Positions 1 to 11,792 of a stretch of DNA of 28,155 nucleotides are shown here, one piece after another (within the stretch, counting starts at the first letter, position 1; the number at the start of each line of letters is the position of its first letter). The translations under genes were made by a program, and so were the position numbers. The stretch is taken from positions 1 through 28,155 of the forward strand of contig QANT01000368.1 in assembly GCA_003254885.1 (NCBI GenBank), given 5' to 3'. The DNA is from Purshia tridentata (Eukaryota > Streptophyta > Magnoliopsida > Rosales > Rosaceae). The notes under the pieces are model-generated. The model was not told where the DNA came from and did not search any database. It worked only from the letters and a program-made list of their open reading frames with translations.

Positions 1-1100
1 TTAAATATTTTTTTTATCAATATAGTAGATTATATATTAGATAAACATATGGTAAAGTTTTATTCAAAATTTCCGTATTTTAATAATAATTTATGTTATT
101 TTTCTCAAAATTCTAGCGAAATCGAAACTTCTATAAAAAATTTCCATAGAACTGAAATTTAACTCTTCGCCTATTATTAAGTATTAGTTATGTACTTATG
201 TGCCTTTGGATCTTTACATTAGAATTTTGAACCACCACATGCTGCCCATTAACAAATCAATGACCTCTGGATAGAACATTCAGCATATATCGCTCTCCAA
301 AACAAATTTTGGAAATATAAAAATCATATTAATTATCAATAAGAGACATTGAACCCTTAACATTTCACGAACACTATCTTATCACATAGACAATATGCTC
401 TAATATCATGAAGAAAAATCTAGATATTCATTATAAAACTAATTGATAATAGGAAGAGTAACTCAAATTTTTATAAACTACTAATAAAACTTTTATATTT
501 TTAATGTGTGATTTCTCTTAGTAACTAATATTTCTTTAAAATTAGCCATCGACAGTAAATGAAGAGAAAAGCAAATTATCTCCAACACCGCCAATGTCCA
601 CCATAATGTCAGATATAGAACGCTTACCACCAAACAATGGATCCATCATACTGGTATTGCCTTTCGATGATCGGAGAGCGGCGGCCAAAAGAGATTCCAC
701 CACAACTCCTGCCATCGTAAAATGAGTAAAAGTAGACAAGAAGGGTAAAGTAGTAACGGTCTCGTCAAGTTCGTGAGGCACGTTCTAAGTAGGGCAGTAT
801 TCCAAATTCTACAATTAATTTATAATATGAGATTACTCACAAATTCACAATGCGAAACCCCTCATTAGAAATTTAGAACTAGAGAAGCAGGCATGCAGTC
901 TGCCTGAACCCGACCACACCGCCACGCGTCACCATCTCGTGGAAAGCAACAAGTCAGCAAGCGCAAGAAAAAACAAAACAAAGTATTAGCCCTACTATTG
1001 ATTTCATTCCGCGCCTCTAAGTTAAAACTGTCTCTTTTGAAACTCACACACTCTCCCTCCACTTCTTCCCGCCTCTCTATCTCATATACTCCCTCCTTAA
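1..1100. other. AT-rich intergenic DNA left of the first gene
   Basis: This stretch is very AT-rich and has no splice-supported coding region. The only candidate is the small minus-strand ORF near 542-712, listed separately. From about 1040 the sequence becomes pyrimidine-rich and leads into the (TC)n tract, as expected for the promoter and 5' leader of the gene at 1190. Confidence 0.6.
542..712 (-). CDS. doubtful small ORF, unknown function
   Basis: An ATG-initiated minus-strand ORF of about 57 codons begins MAGVVVESLLAAALRSS and ends with TAA. The frame stays open upstream of the ATG to about 781, but with no other ATG. I do not recognise the protein. The mix of aliphatic and acidic residues is more protein-like than a random AT-rich frame, so it may be an exon or gene fragment. 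There is no signal peptide, no clear domain, and no clear splice site that would extend it. It could equally be chance. Confidence 0.2.
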   Translation of the reverse strand, partial: AGVVVESLLAAALRSSKGNTSMMDPLFGGKRSISDIMVDIGGVGDNLLFSSFTVDG

Positions 1101-1132
1101 GAACCCCAAAACCTAACCCCCAATCCCCTCTA

Positions 1133-1153
1133 TCTCTCTCTCTCTCTCTCTCT
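1133..1153 (+). repeat. (TC)n microsatellite in the 5' leader
   Basis: About ten TC dinucleotides lie 37 bp upstream of the ATG at 1190. CT tracts in 5' UTRs are common in plants and often help set transcription start. This one is probably polymorphic. Confidence 0.85.
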
Positions 1154-1189
1154 GAAACACCGAAATCCCATCTTCTCTTTCTCTTCGCC

Positions 1190-1567
1190 ATGAACCGTCG
1201 GACCCGAGCCCTTCACCGGTCAGACCCTAACCGGGCGGAGCCTTTTCTCAAATACCTAAAGCCTGGCGCGCTGGCCCGAATCCGAGACTCGCGAATCAGC
1301 ACCGCCAGATCCCACCGACTCAACTGGATCTCCCAGATCCGTTCATCTCCTCCATCGTCCCCAGTTTCCGATGCTGGTCTACCCCAGGCCAACGTCGCCG
1401 ACGGCTTCCCTTGCTTCTCCGGCAGGATCTACGGCCCCAGATGCCCTCAGAGAAAGAAGCTCGTGGCATCCAAGTCGGTGCTGTTCTGCAGGCCCTCGAG
1501 CCCGGCTCCCGATGCGCCTGATCCGATGATAGATTTGTTTAGTAGTGACTTTCTTGCTGCACATTGA
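1190..1567 (+). CDS. small plant-specific basic protein, function unknown
   Basis: This is a single-exon gene for a 125-residue protein that starts MNRRTRALHRSDPNRAEPF and ends SSDFLAAH. The N-terminal half is rich in Arg and Ser and contains the block FLKYLKPGALARIRDSRIS (residues about 19-37). It looks like a family of short plant proteins with no known function. The C-terminal part is rich in Pro and Ser with a Cys pair near CPQRKK. The start was chosen as the first ATG after a pyrimidine-rich leader, and the context gccATGa is good. A polyadenylation hexamer, AATAAA, lies at 1669-1674. There is no signal peptide or membrane span. The GC content is well above its flanks, which supports real coding. 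No function can be assigned. Confidence 0.72.
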   Translation: MNRRTRALHRSDPNRAEPFLKYLKPGALARIRDSRISTARSHRLNWISQIRSSPPSSPVSDAGLPQANVADGFPCFSGRIYGPRCPQRKKLVASKSVLFCRPSSPAPDAPDPMIDLFSSDFLAAH

Positions 1568-1668
1568 TTGAAAATAGATAGAATCTATTGGACCCTGTTG
1601 TAGATTAATTTCTACTTGTAGTTGATGGTACTTTGGTGGAAATTTTCTTAGATACAACTGAGATTATT

Positions 1669-1674
1669 AATAAA
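1669..1674 (+). terminator. putative polyadenylation signal of the small-protein gene
   Basis: A canonical AATAAA lies 102 bp after the stop codon at 1567, a normal spacing for a plant 3' UTR. No transcript evidence is available. Confidence 0.4.
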
Positions 1675-1720
1675 ATTTACCAAAATGTTCCCTGACATAT
1701 GCAATTTTTGAAGCTTGGTT

Positions 1721-2110
1721 TCTGATTTTGGTATTACAGTGGGATACGCTTTAACTGTTTGATATTATGAGTTCATTGTGTGTTTGGCATTCAATTGTGA
1801 TGGGTTCATAATGTTATGTTGAAATTGCAGTAATTATGATATTTGACTGGTTATTCTTCCTAGTGTTTAGTGTGTAAATTGAATTATTGTGTGATAATCA
1901 AAGTTAAATGATGTATCCTGTTTTCCATAGATGGTTTTTCATAGTGAAACAATCTAAATGGGTAGGGCTACGGAGTACTGATAAAGAAAGAGGGCTTCCT
2001 TGTTATGGTAGTAGGCAGTATCTCATTTACATCAGTCCATGTTTTTACTTGTTTTGATATAGTGTTTCTTGCTTGGTATTGTATCTTTGCATCTCTGGTA
2101 GTAGCTCATG
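1721..2110 (+). repeat. diverged segmental repeat, copy 1
   Basis: Copy 1 shares with 2608-3010, in the same order, several blocks: a CTGATTTTGGT-like start, a GGGATxxGCTTTAA block, a TTCATAATGTTATG-like block, a GTAAATTGAATTATTGT block, a TACTGATAAAG block, and a GTTTTTACTT block. Collinear blocks separated by substitutions and indels indicate an ancient direct duplication rather than chance. Confidence 0.65.
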
Positions 2111-2384
2111 TTCACTTGCTTCTTCTTCTTGTCTGCATTGTGAAATAAGTATAGTAGTGACTTGTTTTGGTTTTGCTTTGGTTGCTTGCATCTGTGGTAG
2201 TACCTCATGTTCACTTGCATGTTCTTGCTGTGTGCAATGTGAAACAAGCTAGTAGTGAATAGGTTTGGTTCAGCTTTGATTGCGGGTATCTTTGATAGCA
2301 GCTGATGGTTACTTGCATGCTATTGCTGTGTGCAATGTGAAATAAGTCTAGTAGTGAATTGTGAATAGGTTTGGTTGCTTGCAA
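2089..2384 (+). repeat. three tandem copies of a ~99-bp unit
   Basis: Units begin at about 2089, 2188 and 2286. Each has the same order of blocks: an ATCTxTGGTAG start, then TCATGTTCACTTGC, then a TGCAxTGTGAAA block, then TAGTAGTGA, then GGTTTGGTT or a close variant. Copies differ by roughly 10-25% by eye, so the array is not recent. Partial relatives occur at about 2988-3030 and 3058-3090. Confidence 0.75.
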
Positions 2385-2607
2385 AAGGAGAAAGATAGGA
2401 GAGGAAAAGACTGTTGCAACTCTGCCCATCAATGTCTTTCCTTTGTTGTAGGCTTGTAGATGTCGTTAATTTATGAATGGTTATTAGGTGTTTTCTTTTG
2501 GACTCTGTAGAGAGTTTTCTTCCTCATCTTTATTCTACTGGTGGACTCATTAACTGAACTCTTTAGTAGAGTTCATTCAAGTATAAGCTGCAATAGTAGT
2601 TCTTTAA

Positions 2608-3010
2608 TATCTGATTTGGTGCTACATTGGGATGTGCTTTAATTGTTCGATATTCTGAACTAATTGCGTTTCTGTCATTCATTTCTCTCTTTATTCTAGC
2701 AAATAAATGAAGAGATCGAAGAGATTATGTTGATGGGCTCATAATGTTATGCTAAGATTACTTTTAATTGTGATTTTTGACTTAACTGTTCATCTTGTTT
2801 ACGCTGTAAATTGAATTATTGTAACAGTCTAAATTGGTGCTACTGATCTACTGATAAAGGAGGGCTTTTCTGTTGTTCACTTCAATACCGCATTGAATTT
2901 TTAACAGCTATTTACATCAATTCCATGTTTTTACTTTTTACATGATTACATCATAGAGTTTCTAGCTTGGTACTGTATGTATGAATCTTTGGTAGTGGGG
3001 CATGTTCACT
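2608..3010 (+). repeat. diverged segmental repeat, copy 2
   Basis: This is the partner of the 1721-2110 segment, with the same block order. Extra sequence (around 2690-2725) has been inserted, or was lost from copy 1, before the CTCATAATGTTATGC block. Its right end, near TCTTTGGTAGTGG, also resembles the start of the ~99-bp tandem unit at 2089. Confidence 0.65.
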
Positions 3011-3433
3011 TGCATGTTCTTGTTATTCTATAGATTTTCTTGCTTGGTATTGTGTGCTTGAATCTTTGGTGGTTCTTGCTCATGCTCATGCTCAAATGCA
3101 ACATCACCTGCAAGTTGGATTCATGCAAATGTATATTGTAACTGTGCTATTCTTGCCTTTGCTTGTCATAGTGATCAATTTTGCTTCCAACATCAATTCA
3201 AGTAATGCTTAGTTGCTCATGTATGTTTGCTTTCTGCTTAGTTCTTGTTATCGTTTTTCCAGGAAGCAGGAAGCCCTTCCAGTGAACAAGCAGAAAGTAC
3301 TTGTTTCTAATAAAAAATGCTAACCCTTTACAAGAAAAAAGATGCTAACAAAAATGAGCAAAAACAAAAGTTTGTTTATTTGATCAACAGTTTTTCATCA
3401 CTTGATAAAAAGATTTAAGAAAATGGCTGGGCT

Positions 3434-3454
3434 AGGCCCATAAATTGTGGGCCT
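3434..3454. promoter_or_regulatory. paired inverted Site II (TGGGCC) elements upstream of AXR1
   Basis: AGGCCCA and TGGGCCT form a perfect inverted pair separated by seven bases, about 320 bp upstream of the AXR1 ATG. TGGGCY Site II motifs bind TCP factors and are common in promoters of plant housekeeping and growth-linked genes (family knowledge). The role here is inferred from motif and position. Confidence 0.5.
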
Positions 3455-3623
3455 TCGAATCAGGAACAAAATTGAGGTCCTAACTTGATACCCTTTTATT
3501 AAAAGAAAGTTGGACCAACCTGATACAGTGAATGTGATACCCAACAAACCTGGTGATCCACGATTTCAATTCCGTTTCCCTCCGCATTATTGAACCCTAA
3601 GATAAAAACGAAATAAATATCAG

Positions 3624-3633
3624 ACGACGTCGT
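3624..3633. promoter_or_regulatory. ACGT-core palindrome in the AXR1 promoter or leader
   Basis: The 10-bp palindrome ACGACGTCGT contains GACGTC, a C-box-like bZIP target. It lies about 140 bp upstream of the AXR1 ATG. Function is not shown. Confidence 0.35.
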
Positions 3634-3775
3634 ATGGTGACTGATGTAGTAGCCATTACTCATTAGCGAATACTTGTGAACTTGTCCGCATCAGTGCGAA
3701 GCTCTGCGTAGCTACTAAGCGAATTATTAGAGCTTTGTTTGTTCCCAGAGTGAAAGAAAGCAAAGCAAAGCATCA

Positions 3776-6700
3776 ATGGCTGAACCCAAAATCAAATACG
3801 ATCGCCAGCTCAGGTACTCTCTCGCTCTACTCTACACCAATTCACCGTTTTGTCCTCCGCCATTCCATTAATTCCCTTCACTCCGTACTCAACCTGTTCA
3901 AGCTTTCCCGCTGTAGCCTCTGTTTGTTTAGCCATTCCATTAATTCCCTTCACTCCGTACTCAACTTGTTCAAGCTTTCCCGCTGTAGCCTCTGTTTGTT
4001 TTCCTGTAAATTATTTATTTTTGAATAACGTTTTGTGCCCAATTGAAATTGCAGAATCTGGGGCGAGCAAGGACAGGCAGCCCTTGAGAAAGCCAGCGTA
4101 TGCTTACTGAATTGCGGTCCTACTGGTTCTGAAACCTTGAAGAATCTTGTTCTTGGTGGGGTTGGAAGCATCACTGTGATTGATGGATCGAAAGTGGAAT
4201 TGGGTGACCTTGGAAATAACTTTATGGGTATGTTTCGCTTGTTTGCTACGTTTAATTACCCTTTTTGAGTGTTCTATCATCATGTTACTTTGATTTTGGT
4301 AGTTGATGAATCAAGCGTTGGGCAATCAAAGGCCAAATGTGTGACTCAATTTCTTCAAGAGCTAAATGACGCTGTTAAGGCCAAGTTTATAGAAGAACAC
4401 CCAGAGGCATTGATTCAGACAAACCCATCATTCTTTTCTCAGTTTACTTTGGTTGTTGCCACTCAGGTATGGAGTAGGGATGCCAATGTTTTACATAGAT
4501 TTTGGTTCAGTACATAATTTCTTGGGATTTTTTTTTATATTTTAAATTTTATTGTCACACTTATTAATAGTTATATCTTTGACTGGGTTTTTTTAATTGC
4601 GCAATCAGCTGGCGGAAGATTCAATGCTAAAGCTTGATAGAATCTGTAGGGAGGCAAATGTTAAATTGATCTTTGCTCGCTCTTATGGCCTCACTGGGCT
4701 TGTCCGTATCAGTTTGAAGGTAATGTGCTTAAATCTGTTCTTGAAATTGGTTCTTGAAATTGGTTCTGTAGATTGGTAATCTGGAAAGTGAGGATTTAAA
4801 TGTTTATACTACAGCTGAAGAGAGTAATCGAAATTGTGAGGGATGAGATATGATTTTCCTCTGCAGCTGTGTCCTATTTGGAAGCCTGATAGTTTAATGA
4901 TCACGGGCATTTTCCTGACTGACTACTTCACAATAAAAGAACAAGTTCTGGAACTTTGCTTATAGGGATATGGTTGGTTGGCGGAAATTTTTTAGTATCT
5001 AGATGGTGAAGTGCAAAGTGATCTTAGAAAGTTATGATTGTAAATATTTTTCTTTGAATCTAAATAGTGCTATGTTTTTCGTTTTCTCTTTGTTTTTTGG
5101 GGGCAGGAACATACTGTGGTTGAGTCAAAGCCTGATCATTTTCTGGATGACCTTCGTTTAAATAATCCATGGCCTGAGCTTAGAGGGTATGGAGTTCTAT
5201 TTTTCATGTTCTTATAGCATTTTTAAGTGTTAGTTTTTTGGATTTCTGATAAATAAGTATTTGCATGTTGTCTTTATGTTAGTTGGCATTTTTCTGCTTA
5301 AACTGATGACTGGTATTATGATTTCTCAGCCTATATCTGTGTTGTTGCCTAATAATGGACACCTTTTGTTTAATTTTCAAGAATATAATTTTGAATTTAT
5401 TGAAAATAGGTTTGCAGAAACCATTGATCTCGATGTATCAGATCCTGTTGCCCACAAGCACACACCATATGTTGTCATCCTTGTCAAGATGGCACAGGAG
5501 TGGGCCAAAAATCATGGTGGTGAACTTCCATCAACTAGGGAAGAGAAAAAAGAGTTCAGGGTCTCTTTGCTTTTCATACATTTTCTGTTCTTTTTCATTC
5601 TTTATATGCTTTGTAGCAATGTGATTTTTCCCTTGTGGTCTTGAATTATTAGGAGCTTATCAAAGCTAGGATGACTGCAATGGATGAAGATAACTACAAA
5701 GAAGCCAATGAGAACTCCTTCAAAGTCTTTGCTCCACGAGGAATCAGTAAGTATATATTTTTCAAGCATTAACTTGAGTTATTTAGTATAAATTCGTAGA
5801 AGAGCCTGTTGCATATTGAAATTATCAAGGTAAGTGATAGTCGTCACTTATGTTTCAATCAGATTGTTTCATCCTGTTTTGCAAATATTCTACAAATGGT
5901 TTTTCCTAATTACTGAGCTGCAAATTGCACTCAAGTAGTGCACCTGCATCAGTGTGGCGGGTATGGTTGGTGAACTATTAGAGCCTACTCTCAGCCTTAT
6001 GGAGGTGGGGTTGGCTTGGAATTTCGCTTGCATTGATTTGGGAAGAAGTGGATTTAAGTTTTTAACCATCGCCCTTCACTCATATTTAAACTACCCAATT
6101 AAAAGATAAATGGAATCCTCCACATGTGTTGGAAGACTTCTACATCTTTAATTCCTTATATCTTTGTGGCATTGCACTACACTTCTTTGGAGTTTGCCAT
6201 TATAAACTGTGTTCAGCCTTGAAAATTGATGAGTGAATACCATTTGACCAGGTGGTTAATTTTTCTCCCGTTTATGTCTCAGGTCCAGATTTGCAACAAA
6301 TAATTAGAGATAGCTTTGCTGAAGTTGATTCTAATTCATCAGATTTTTGGGTGATGGTGGCAGCGGTGAAGGTTTGTGAAACCAGAATTGCATCTGTGAC
6401 AACTGGATATAGTTTGCTTAACATTTATATGTTCACCACAGTAAAGTTCTTATCATGTAAATGCATACAAAATGTATAATCAGGACTCTTCACTATGCAG
6501 GAATTCATAGAAAATGAAGGTGGTGGCGAGGCACCCCTTGAGGGATCAATACCAGATATGACATCTTCAACTGAGTTAGTGACTGATCTTTCCACAATAC
6601 AATTCTAGCCTTTCCTTTTTGTGCTTAAAAGAAAGATTTTTTTTTATACAAGAGATCTGGTACTCTCTTGCAGGCTCTATGTAGCTTTGCAGAAAATCTA

Positions 6701-8533
6701 CCAAGCCAAGGCTGAGGCTGATTTTCTTGTTATTGAGCAAAGGGTTAGGACGATTCTGAAGAAAATCGGTAGAGATCCGAATAGCATCTCAAAGGCAACC
6801 ATAAGAAGTTTCTGCAAGAATGCAAGAAAACTCAAAGTAAGTGCGTTGAGTTCCTCTTTATTGTGTAATTTACATGTATTGATTCACTATTACTGCAAAC
6901 TGCAAAGTACTTGTTTTAATTGTAAATGGGGGGATCCAGACTGGCTCATAAGGTCCTAGTTTCACAGAATGGTGGATACCCTTTTTTATTTTCAAAATAC
7001 TTTTATCTGAAGGGCCTGGTTAATCGATAAATATTTCTTGTCCAGTACTTTATTCAAAGTGTATTTTTTCTTTTCATTATCATAACTACTGTTTAGAATC
7101 TGATTCATTCTGGCTAAATGGTCAATAGTAAGGTTAGTATTGACTTGAACTTGTATGTACTTCTCTCATAATGATTTTGCTATAGTTTTTCTGTCACCTT
7201 CCCCCCTTCAGTTAATTAATTTAATTGCAAATATTTTCCCGGATTTTCAGCAGTTATTGAGTGATAGCATTTAGTTCTCTAATGAATCTCCCTCCGTGTA
7301 TCCGGATACATTTAGACCATAAGAAACAGAGGTTTACAAGTTGATGCCATAAGTTACCACAGTGTAATTTTGAATGAGATCAAAGGCACCTCTCTCACAG
7401 AAATATCTTACAGCTAAGAATGCAATATGAGCGTATAGCTACAAATTAGAACCTCACTGTTGCAGTCTCTTAGAAATATATTCGGTAATTCTCTTGATGT
7501 TTGCCAAGTTGACTTCCATTGAACACTAATCTTTACTTTGTAGGTTTGCAGGTATCGTCTTGTTGAAGATGAGTTCAATTCTCCAATCCTACCAGAGTTA
7601 CAGAAGTATCTAACAGATGAGGATTTCAGGTACACTGTGAGTTTAATGTTATTGACTTTGGATATATTATTGCACTCAATAAAGGTCTCAGAATCCTTTT
7701 GCAGAATGTATAATAAATTTGCAGTGGAATCTTATACTTGGGTGTTCTGCCACTCTTATTCGTTCAGAAAGTTTTCAATTGTCAAGTAGAGGAACCATTG
7801 CCATATGTGTTTTTTCTTGGTTGATTTTTTTTTAATCTTTAGTTATGAAGAGATGACTTTTCTTTTTTCTCCCCCTAAATATATTTGCTTAAATTTTGCA
7901 TGTGAGAAACAAATGCAAGTTATGCAGCCAGGTTGTCTAGCTAGAAGGATTTGTCTTGCTTCAATTTCACTGTTTTCTTTTCTTTTGTATGACAGTGTAG
8001 CTGGTGGATTTTATATTTTGCTTAGAGCTGTTGATCGGTTTGCTGCCAATTACAACAGTTTTCCTGGGCAATTTGATGGGTAAATTCTGCTATTGTTAAT
8101 GGCCATTATTGTGTCCAAATCTGTAAAATTGTACTAATCCCTGCATGCTCACTCCCTTGATAGTGTGATGGATGAGGACATATCTCGGTTGAAGACGACA
8201 GCTGTTGGCCTTCTTAATGATTTGGGTTGCAATGGTGTAACATTAACTGAGGACCTTATCAATGAGATGTGCCGATTTGGTGCTGCGGAACTCCATGCAG
8301 TTGCTGCTTTCATAGGAGGAATTGCATCTCAAGAAGTGATTAAGGTTTCTTCGTCATTCTAGCTTTATTTCGTTTATTTGTCTGAATTGATTTTCCGCTG
8401 TATCCAAATGGTACTTAAAATAACGTTACTTTAACACTTCTATCAACAGCTTATAACAAGACAGTTTGTACCCATGTCTGGGACTTTCATCTTCAATGGC
8501 ATCGATCACAAGTCTCAATTGTTGTCACTGTAG
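3776..8533 (+). CDS. AXR1: NEDD8-activating enzyme E1 regulatory subunit AXR1
   Basis: AXR1 pairs with ECR1/UBA3 to adenylate NEDD8/RUB for transfer to cullins, controlling SCF ligases and auxin response. I assembled 14 exons, all with GT-AG introns: 3776-3813, 4055-4227, 4303-4466, 4609-4719, 5107-5186, 5410-5560, 5653-5746, 6283-6371, 6501-6574, 6674-6836, 7544-7629, 7996-8079, 8164-8344, 8450-8533. They total 1572 nt, an intact 523-residue protein (Arabidopsis AXR1 is about 540). The N terminus [20 protein letters not shown] and the block [21 protein letters not shown] (residues about 29-49) mark the ThiF/E1 fold. The C-terminal [34 protein letters not shown] and [19 protein letters not shown] blocks are typical of AXR1. 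As in the family, no catalytic cysteine loop is expected, because that lies in the partner. It could instead be called the AXL paralogue. Confidence 0.95.
3859..4002 (+). repeat. 72-bp tandem duplication in AXR1 intron 1
   Basis: Positions 3859-3930 are repeated at 3931-4002 with one internal C/T difference and one at the last base. Near-identity means a recent duplication. It lies wholly within intron 1 (3814-4054), so the protein is unaffected, but it lengthens a pyrimidine-rich stretch next to the first exon. Confidence 0.95.
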
Positions 8534-8559
8534 TGGTTTCTAAAGCTGAATGATAGACT

Positions 8560-8643
8560 GTAAGTTTGCACCTTTGTGAACATGCATATCTAGCGTTTAT
8601 AATTTCTGTTGGGAGCATACTAACCTTTGGTTTTCGTTTGCAG
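8560..8643 (+). other. probable 3' UTR intron of AXR1
   Basis: A strong donor, GTAAGT, begins 27 nt after the stop codon, and a pyrimidine-rich TTTGCAG acceptor ends at 8643, giving an 84-bp intron. The donor is less than 50 nt from the stop, so by the usual rule it would not mark the message for nonsense-mediated decay. This rests on splice signals only. Confidence 0.5.
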
Positions 8644-8649
8644 ATAACC

Positions 8650-9352
8650 TTTATGATTGGGAGCAGGCAATGTTTTGGTCTTGGTAGTTTTGTTACATAT
8701 TAGTTATGGCACATTTTGAATGGAGGCTTCATTCCCGTTGTTGAGAGGCACGATTGGGTAGTTTTTGGCTTCATGATCTGGAAGTTTTGTTGCTCTGAAT
8801 GTGTGTGTGGGTGAGAGAGATGATTCAAAAGGAAACATGTAGCCAAAAAGGAAAGAAGTTGCTAGTAGTTTTTTGTTTTGGCCTGAAATTAGTAGCTAGT
8901 GGCCAACAATGACTTCAATTTAGTTTATAAAATGGAACATCTGATTACTTTCTTTTTCCCCTGTTTTTGGGCTTGAGACTATCAACTACTAGCAAATTGA
9001 GAATAGTCACTCTCCACAATCAACTATTTTAATTGAGAATATCAAATTCTTTATGAAGATCTTAAATTTTCCAACGTATTAGACAATCTGTTTTCTTAAA
9101 ACCATATTTAGAAGCTTACTTAATTTGGAAACAACCGTTCTTTATACAACTAATGCAAATTCTACAAAATAATTCAAATGAATAGAGACATTTCTATTCC
9201 CTTGAAAGGAAAGGAACAATTATAAGAGACAAAGGAGCTTTAGAAGTAGGCTCCCACTCTTCGAATGAGGATTGAGAGGAGCAAATAAATTCTCTATCGA
9301 GTATGATAGGCATAAAATAGAATCAAACGCCGTCACCAGCCGCACCATTGAT
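8650..9352. other. convergent intergenic region between AXR1 and RRP6L3
   Basis: AXR1 (+) and RRP6L3 (-) end tail to tail here, so the ~700 bp should hold both 3' UTRs. No other gene is visible. The AT-rich part from about 8900 to 9200 has several A-rich hexamers on both strands that could direct polyadenylation. Confidence 0.6.
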
Positions 9353-11792
9353 TCAAAAAATCTTAGTAGCAGCAGAAGCTTTCTTGGCGGGATTGTAGAC
9401 ACTAAATTCACCAAAGTCCCTCCTACCACTGAAAAAAACAGTGCCCATTATCAACCCCTTGGCACAAATGAACAAACTTTCAGCAGCTGAACAGTATTAT
9501 ACATAAATCAAAACTCTCCAATCATGTATAAAATGGAAAACAAAGCTGAAAAACATGTGAGTGTGTGTGAGAGAGAGAGAGAGCACCATAAGTACAAGCA
9601 TGTACCTGTGCGTAATGTCCCAACCAGCAGGTAGAAAACGAGGATGAACAGCTTCGACAAATACTTGTCTCCACCTTTGACAAAATTGACTAATACCATC
9701 CTCGCCATACTCCTCTAACAGGTGGTCCACAACTTGCTTACCATGTGGACCATGTCCTAAGAGAGAGATTTTTGATTTATGTTTAGGGTGGGAAGTTGCA
9801 TCATCACAGAAGTCAGCTGATCCATTTGGTGTACTGCTACTCTCACAATTACCATCAGCATTTACAACAGAGACATATTTAGTATCAGGCATTCCACTTA
9901 TATCTGAGATCATGTTATTCTCAACATCAGCAGAAGCTTTTTCGTTGATCCCAAAATAAGAATTGCCAACATCAACATCCTTCACCATTGAAAGTTCTCT
10001 ATCTTCTTTTCCGCTAAATGCTTCTGCTTTACCGGTGAAAGAATCATGTAGATTATCAACTACTAACGCATTCACAATGGCAGATGTGGACATGCTAACA
10101 GTATTTTTTTCCTGTACCACATGTGATGGAATACTCCCCCTAGAATGCTTAAAAGAGAGCCTTTTCTTCTTCTCAAGTCTTTTTCTCTCGTGAGGACTCA
10201 TGCCAACTAGCAAAGCCCTTTCTAGATCTTCCTCAGATATTTCCCTCCCTCCATAATATCTCATAACAGTCTGATAAGAGAATAAAATTATATTTATATA
10301 CACATAAGCCCTTAAAATTAAGACCAGCAAAAACCAGTAAAGTTAAAATTAGCAGATCAGCAGTATAAGGATATTTATTCTGAAAGCTACGCAAGACAAA
10401 ATGAATTCATTTTAATAAAGTTTAACCAGACCTTTGTTTTTTCAGAACGAGAGCTGCAGCATTGGCTGCATTTTGCTTTATTTTGGCTATAGTAAACTGA
10501 TATACCATTGTAGTAATTTTGAAAAAATCAAGAGCTAAATACATGCTTGTGTACCTCAGTCAGTTCTTCACGGCGCTTGGATGGCATTCTTTGTCCATGG
10601 CGCAAAAGAGCCATAGCAGCAGTTCGCAATTGTAAAGGAGATACACCTACCTCCTCCTCAGAATCTGTTGCTGACACAGATGACCCAGATACAGCTTGAG
10701 CTTGTTCAGGATCAACCACTTTACGAACAAAAAGTGGAATTCCAAATTCTGCAGCAATCTGTTTTTTATGCCTCTCAGCAGCAGCATGAGCAATTTCATG
10801 ACAGTCCACACATAGTAGGACAATATCATGAGAACGGTGGCTTTTCAAATGTTCAGGGAAGTGCATCCTGTAGCATGATGGAATTATCCGGTACCTTAAG
10901 TAATGATTTCTTTCACCACAGCCAACACATATATTTTTCTTACTTTGAATGTAAAAATCATTGCCTTCATCTTCTGGACGGCCTTTGGGCTCAAAAAGAA
11001 GCATAATTGCAGGTGGATCTTCATCAACAAGTTTTGCTAAATCTCGATGAAGATACCTATAAGAATAGGTTGACCGTGTCAAATACAAGCATACAACACA
11101 TTAATGTAGTTTAACAATGAAGAGATATGATTGCCAACCATTCAAGCTTCCTGCGGTCACAGTAACAAAGCAACCGCCCATCATTTGCATAGATCCTGCA
11201 ATTATGATAAACTGGAGACTTGCAGGAAAATTTTTGAACAAACAGCTCTCGAGAAGCCTTTCGAGCTACTTGCTTTGAATTTCTGACCCCATTTTGTTTA
11301 GAAACTAGTGTAACTTTCATATTACAATTAACCAGTAAAGCATAATTGAATATAGACAGTGGGCAACTCCCCTTTGGACCCAGGCAATTCTGAAGGATCA
11401 TGGAAAAAATATCATTAGGGTTGCCTATTTTGTTCTGGAGCAGATAATGAACATCATCCAAATGACTGCAAACAACAGGGGATGGAGATGAGAGGCTAGA
11501 ATTGAAACTTGAATCCGCATTATAATCAGCTTGAGCAATAGTGGTTAGTATGTCTGCAGGGGTACTTGGGGCTTTATCTACAAGGGCAACAATAGCCTGA
11601 TCTGATATTACATATCTCAAGCTCTCATCATGTACACGAGCCTGGAAAGGAAGTAAATGCCACGTGAATGCTTAAGTACCTAGAATTCAATCTTAGGTGC
11701 AACATTATAAGATAAAATTATCAACTATTAAAGCAAGTAAAGGTAATACTAACCATCAAATCTCTCCATGTGCAAAATCGTCTCACAGCATC

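Larger units (their letters stand above)
1700..3400. other. non-coding region made of old duplications
   Basis: There is no gene in this 1.7-kb stretch between the small-protein gene and AXR1. It is TG-rich on the plus strand. Much of it comes from duplication: the segment about 1721-2110 recurs, diverged, at about 2608-3010, and a ~99-bp unit is repeated in tandem within 2089-2384. It might be a long or spliced 3' UTR or a non-coding RNA, but I see nothing decisive. Confidence 0.55.

Noticed and set aside
1379-1657. 92-codon minus-strand ORF
   Set aside because: It is antisense to the small-protein gene at 1190-1567, whose plus-strand frame has a better start and family-like sequence.
9497-10330. 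Long minus-strand ORF treated as one exon
   Set aside because: Only 10270-9606 is exon 11 of RRP6L3. The ends read through splice sites into intron sequence (a hydrophobic, low-complexity SLSLTHTH tail).
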